Assembly (NCBI RefSeq): GCF_014621775.1
Contig: NZ_CP061204.1
Coordinates: 764,501 to 828,500 of the forward strand
Source of the DNA: Stenotrophomonas sp. 169
GTDB lineage: Bacteria; Pseudomonadota; Gammaproteobacteria; Xanthomonadales; Xanthomonadaceae
Length of the DNA: 64,000 nucleotides
Reading direction: 5' to 3'
The notes below the pieces were generated by a model that searched no databases, had not been told where the DNA came from, and was given only the letters and a program-made list of their open reading frames with translations. The translations under genes and the position numbers were made by a program. The stretch's first letter is position 1, and each line of letters starts with the position of its first letter. This document shows positions 63,879 to 64,000 of the stretch, piece after piece.

Positions 63879-64000
63879 TTAGAACTTGAAGTGCACGGTC
63901 GCCATGTAGCGGCGGCCGCTCTTGTACTTGCCCGCCAGGTGCTCCTTGTCGCCGAGATACTGGAAGTAGGTCTCGTCCAGCAGGTTCTGCGCGTCCACGT
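63879..64000 (-). CDS. TonB-dependent receptor, C-terminal fragment (cut by the window edge)
   Basis: Only the last 39 residues are present. They read VDAQNLLDETYFQYLGDKEH, then a linker, then SGRRYMATVHFKF and a stop. NLLDETY and a terminal aromatic-ending strand after GRRYM are diagnostic of the last beta strands of TonB-dependent outer-membrane receptors. Placed upstream of a GH20 enzyme, it may import N-acetylglucosamine oligomers (inference). Confidence 0.85.
   Translation of the reverse strand, partial: VDAQNLLDETYFQYLGDKEHLAGKYKSGRRYMATVHFKF

Overview
The window looks like a chromosomal segment of a Stenotrophomonas species (Xanthomonadaceae, Gammaproteobacteria). The DNA is GC-rich and gene-dense. 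The efflux locus has the SmeT/SmeDEF arrangement. Most intergenic gaps carry short palindromes ending in GTAG, the hallmark of the Stenotrophomonas SMAG family of REP elements; I count about 45 copies in three stem types (AGCCGAC/GTCGGCT, GCCGAG/CTCGGC and ACGGCC/GGCCGT). I saw no tRNA, rRNA, CRISPR array, insertion sequence or prophage.

Layout. 0-9.2 kb: the 3' part of hslU, then a chaperone-usher fimbrial locus with three pilin paralogues, chaperone, usher, tip adhesin and a second chaperone. 9.2-15.8 kb: the divergent smeT / smeDEF multidrug efflux locus. 15.9-24.5 kb: an unknown protein, a cytosine-deaminase-like enzyme, ubiE, an M1 aminopeptidase lipoprotein, a TetR regulator divergent from a metallo-beta-lactamase-fold hydrolase, a lipoprotein/HAD pair and a PfkB kinase. 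24.8-35.1 kb: the elongasome cluster mreB-mreC-mreD-mrdA-rodA, then mltB-rlpA-dacC, a nearly complete lateral-wall synthesis and remodelling set. Between rodA and mltB lies a candidate structured small RNA behind a CRP/Clp-type site. 35.3-42.8 kb: a strongly structured non-coding stretch, a small unknown gene and two tandem trimeric autotransporter adhesins. 43.2-47.7 kb: an LpxR-like lipid A deacylase, a CsgG-like protein and ybeD-lipB-lipA. 48-56.9 kb: prc, two unknown envelope proteins overlapping a short 6-phosphogluconate dehydrogenase, a Gfo/Idh/MocA oxidoreductase, a BON protein and a hybrid histidine kinase. 56.9-64 kb: a lone Anbu-type proteasome homologue, folK, a pteridine-reductase-like SDR, a MidA-like methyltransferase with a VanZ protein, a small secreted protein, a GH20 hexosaminidase and the C-terminus of a TonB-dependent receptor.

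How it fits together. The window is mainly envelope biology: surface attachment (fimbriae, two trimeric adhesins), wall growth (MreBCD/PBP2/RodA with MltB, RlpA, DacC), outer-membrane remodelling (LpxR, Prc) and export (SmeDEF). SMAG elements have invaded genes as well as gaps. They provide the C-terminal tails of MreC and PBP2, stop codons of smeF, rodA and an oxidoreductase, and the first codons of lipB. The most novel-looking items are the candidate RNA at about 30.98-31.14 kb, the multibranched element at 35.35-35.52 kb, and a TetR promoter region with a 50-bp dyad next to a G-quadruplex motif.
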